Source: Anas platyrhynchos
Taxonomy: Eukaryota > Chordata > Aves > Anseriformes > Anatidae
Direction of reading: 5' to 3'
DNA: 64,000 nt
Assembly (NCBI RefSeq): GCF_047663525.1
Contig: NC_092611.1
Coordinates: forward strand, 2,703,001-2,767,000
Under the pieces are notes generated by a model, which did no database searches, was not told the DNA's origin, and saw nothing but the letters and a program-made list of their open reading frames with translations. This document shows, one piece after another, positions 61,301-64,000 of the stretch. Each line of letters begins with the position of its first letter. Position 1 is the stretch's first letter. Made by a program: the position numbers and the translations under genes.

Positions 61301-64000
61301 TGGTCACATACATGTCGTGCTCCTGCCGCAGGAGTTTCACTGAGACTTAATTGGGATTGCTTCATTACCCGCTGCTGCTGCAGCTCATCCCTTGCTGGCA
61401 TCAGGTGGGTTGTTTCTTGGATCTAAGCTGCACTCCAGGAGCAAAAGTGGCAGCAAAACCCTTGTTGTATGGCAAACCTTCAGCTTTGGCAATGACTGCC
61501 ACCAAAAATACGTAATCATTATGTATGAGCTGGGGTGCTTATTTGCTCATCTTTGCACCAGGAAAGGCAAATATCCCCAAAGATACTTCTTGGAAATGAT
61601 GAATGAGGATATGCGTCCTGAGGGGATGGTTTGTTTTTTCAGTGCATGAAAGCTCTCAAATTTCGGGGTTTTCCCTCCATTGGTGGGGCTGCAGCTGTGA
61701 TGTTTCAGCTCTCCTCCAAGCATTGCTTGGGAATTTATTGGGGGCGGGCAGGGGGTGGGGTGGGGGTGGGACGGGCATTGTTACAGTAATGCTAAAACTT
61801 GGAGACAGAGAAGTCAAGAAGTTCCAAGGACAGGAGGTTGCTGGGGCACGTTGGCTTGGCCACGAATTGCCCTTCTGCTACTTGTCTTGGAAGAAGCAGC
61901 TTTTTTCCCCACTGTCTGTTGATGCTGCTGGGAGATGTTTTGCTTTGAGGAATTTCTCCTTTTCCCCTGCCTGTACTCGGATATATTGTTGGGGGCAAGC
62001 AGCCTGCTGCTGCCACGGGTGTGAGGGCTCTGGCAATTACCGTTGAACAAGAGTCATAAAATGAAAAGAAACGCCTGGCTATATATAAACCCGGAGTGTT
62101 CACAGGGTACCTATTTTTATGAGATTTTTTTTTTTTTTTTTTTTTTTTTTAAACGATCCTGGAGTACTTCCTGGAAAACGGAGGCATGAATTCATGCTTT
62201 TTATAGGTCACTCCATAAGACACTAATAAAGCGAAAGGTTAAGAGAACGGCCACGTTTCTCTTCTCTCCTCCTGCCGGTTGTTAGAATATCAGATTTTAA
62301 ATCACGGGGAATTATGAAGTGCAGCAGATTGTGCCAGTGGCTCTTTGAGCTTTCCCCACAGTGCCATGCATCTCGGGGCCGTGGGGCGGCTTGGCACTGT
62401 CCTGCTCCCAGGTGTCCCTGGGGACCCGAGCAGAGCAACCCCACTTAGCAAAACGCCATCAAGCAAGAGCAGAAATATTTTCTAAATCTCTTTAAAATAG
62501 TGGGAATGAGGCTTTGCTGTATGCAGGGCTTCTCAATATGTGTTGTTTCAGTTGTTTTGTTGTTTTGGTGTTGTGTTGGGAAAAAAGCTACATAAAATCG
62601 TGTTGGGTTGGTGTGTGCCGCCCTGGGTGGTGGGAGATTGCCAAGGCGCCCGAGGCACTGAAACCAGGCAGGGATGTGAAAGGTCCCCATCCCCTGCTGT
62701 GCCCCAGAGGGGCCCTGCCATTAACCCCCCCAATCCTCAGCCCCAAAGAGGTGAAATGGAGCCGGCATGAAGATGAATGAAGCCAGTGAGCTGTTGGAGC
62801 TACTTTCTCAATTAATGGCTTTGTTTAATCATACCCCCTGTCCAGAGGAGTATTGTCTTACGGATAATTTCGTTTGCCTAACGAGATTTTGCTAATTAAA
62901 TCTCCTTTCGGTCGGTGTGGCTCTCCCTGCAGGATAGGGGAATGTTTGTGAATCCTTCTCTGCTGCTGGCTAAATAAACCTTTCCACTCCGCTACCAAAG
63001 AAAACACAGGAATTGCAGTATCCAAACACTGGCTTGCAAATTAATTAGCTTTTGCAACCCTGAGAAGGTGCTTTGTTGCATGTGCATCCCCAGCTGCAGG
63101 GCAGGAAAAGGCAGGGATGCTCAGCCTTGCCTCAGGTTGCTTGTGCATCTGAGCTGGATGCCTTTGCTGTTGCAAACCATGTGTCAAGGCTTATCCAGGG
63201 CTGACGGACTGTGAAAACCCACTGTGGGGTTTTGAGCCCTCAAAATAGTCAACCAGCTCCAAAATTTGGCATGGGTATTGGAGCAATAGTTGGGTGTATT
63301 TCATCTGCTGCATCTCAGTGGCAATTGCTCCAACACTCCCAGCTTGCTCCCTGACACCTGGGAGAAATCTCAGCCCTGTCACAAAGTGGATCTAAAAAAT
63401 AGAAGTTTGGAGAAGGAGAGAGGTGTGTCGCCTGTCCTGCCGTGGATGGCAAGAAATCCTAAAACAGGATCTTCTGCAGTGTTTTTGAGGTGTTTTAGGG
63501 CTGACATGGAATCAGGTCCCATTGCAATGGAAGTTTTGGGACAACTTGCATGAAAAAACCTCCCAGCTTTGAATCTGGCACCTATTTAGCACCTGGTTAA
63601 TCACCATTAAACTACTTGGCACTTGCTGCATTTATGCTAATAGTGACCCAATTAAGCAATAGTCATTACCTTGCACTGTCACTCAGCTAAATCATTTTCC
63701 AGAGAGACAGCCCAAGAAAATCACTGTCCCTTTAGCTGGAGCTCCAATGAAGAAGGATAAACTACATTAATATATTTATAGCACTTCTGAGTTGGAGCTG
63801 ATCACACCGACGGCAGCTGAGCTGCACTAAGCCCAAATTACACCCAAAATATTAAATATATTATCCCCAAACTAAAAATTCAATTAAAAATCCCCCTGAC
63901 ATCACCATCCAGTTGGCAAGTGCAGGGGTGCACCTAGACCAGCCCTGATGGAAGTTTGTTCACAAACTTTCCTGATCCCAGCAAATCCAAAGGGATTTTG
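58344..64000 (+). other. PKNOX2: Probable PKNOX2 intron 1, last part of window
   Basis: Contains a C run (59,487-59,500), a G-quadruplex candidate (61,740-61,775), a ~25 bp T run (62,126-62,150) and AT-rich blocks at 62,785-63,050 and 63,590-63,700. No exon recognised. Confidence 0.55.
61740..61775 (+). other. G-quadruplex-forming tract
   Basis: Seven runs of three or more G separated by one- to two-base loops on the plus strand. Confidence 0.6.

Noticed and set aside
45743-64000. Search for PKNOX2 coding exons
   Set aside because: No frame shows the start segment, the MEIS-N domain or the TALE homeodomain with its WFINARRR helix. The window appears to end before the first coding exon.
1-64000. 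Prokaryote-style systems (CRISPR arrays, operons, toxin-antitoxin, phage)
   Set aside because: All real genes are intron-split vertebrate genes. The tandem repeats found have degenerate contiguous units without spacers.

Overview
This window is vertebrate nuclear DNA, almost certainly from a bird. Genes are split by GT-AG introns, CR1 retrotransposon ends of the avian type occur near 6.6 kb and 18.4 kb, and GC-rich CpG-island promoters and compact introns fit an avian microchromosome. The gene order HEPACAM(-) - CCDC15(+) - SLC37A2(+) - TMEM218(-) - PKNOX2(+, promoter side only) is the order I know from human 11q24, and the matching chicken segment is on chromosome 24. A galliform is my best guess; the species cannot be fixed from sequence alone.

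Layout. 1-2,406 (-): the first three coding exons of HEPACAM; the gene runs off the left edge. 2,407-3,772: a head-to-head intergenic/promoter region with a long G-rich minisatellite. 3,773-20,810 (+): CCDC15 in ten coding exons (476 aa, all phases checked), with its poly(A) signal at 21,076; introns carry two CR1 ends and one avian endogenous-retrovirus LTR-type repeat. 20,811-23,953: intergenic, ending in a ~400 bp pyrimidine tract and a CpG island. 23,954-31,886 (+): SLC37A2 in 18 coding exons (499 aa), poly(A) signal at 32,063. 32,070-37,079: intergenic plus the TMEM218 3' UTR. 37,080-38,408 (-): TMEM218 in three coding exons (123 aa), with a CpG-rich promoter to about 38,560. 38,560-45,400: intergenic. 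45,400-46,650: a large CpG island that I read as the PKNOX2 promoter and non-coding first exon. 46,650-64,000: no coding exon found; probably PKNOX2 intron 1, with poly-A/T runs, two minisatellites and several AT-rich blocks that look like candidate regulatory elements.

How the genes relate. They do not form an operon-like unit. HEPACAM is an immunoglobulin-type adhesion protein of glia and liver, CCDC15 a centriole/centrosome coiled-coil protein, SLC37A2 an ER-type sugar-phosphate/phosphate antiporter, TMEM218 a ciliary transition-zone membrane protein, and PKNOX2 a TALE homeobox transcription factor. They are neighbours by conserved synteny.

No new multi-gene system is visible. The best leads are a short CCDC15 with a conserved-looking Cys/His C-terminus, a run of nine glutamates in TMEM218, an X-box-like motif at the TMEM218 promoter, a perfect TALE-factor palindrome at 36,286, several tandem-repeat arrays, and candidate conserved non-coding blocks around PKNOX2.
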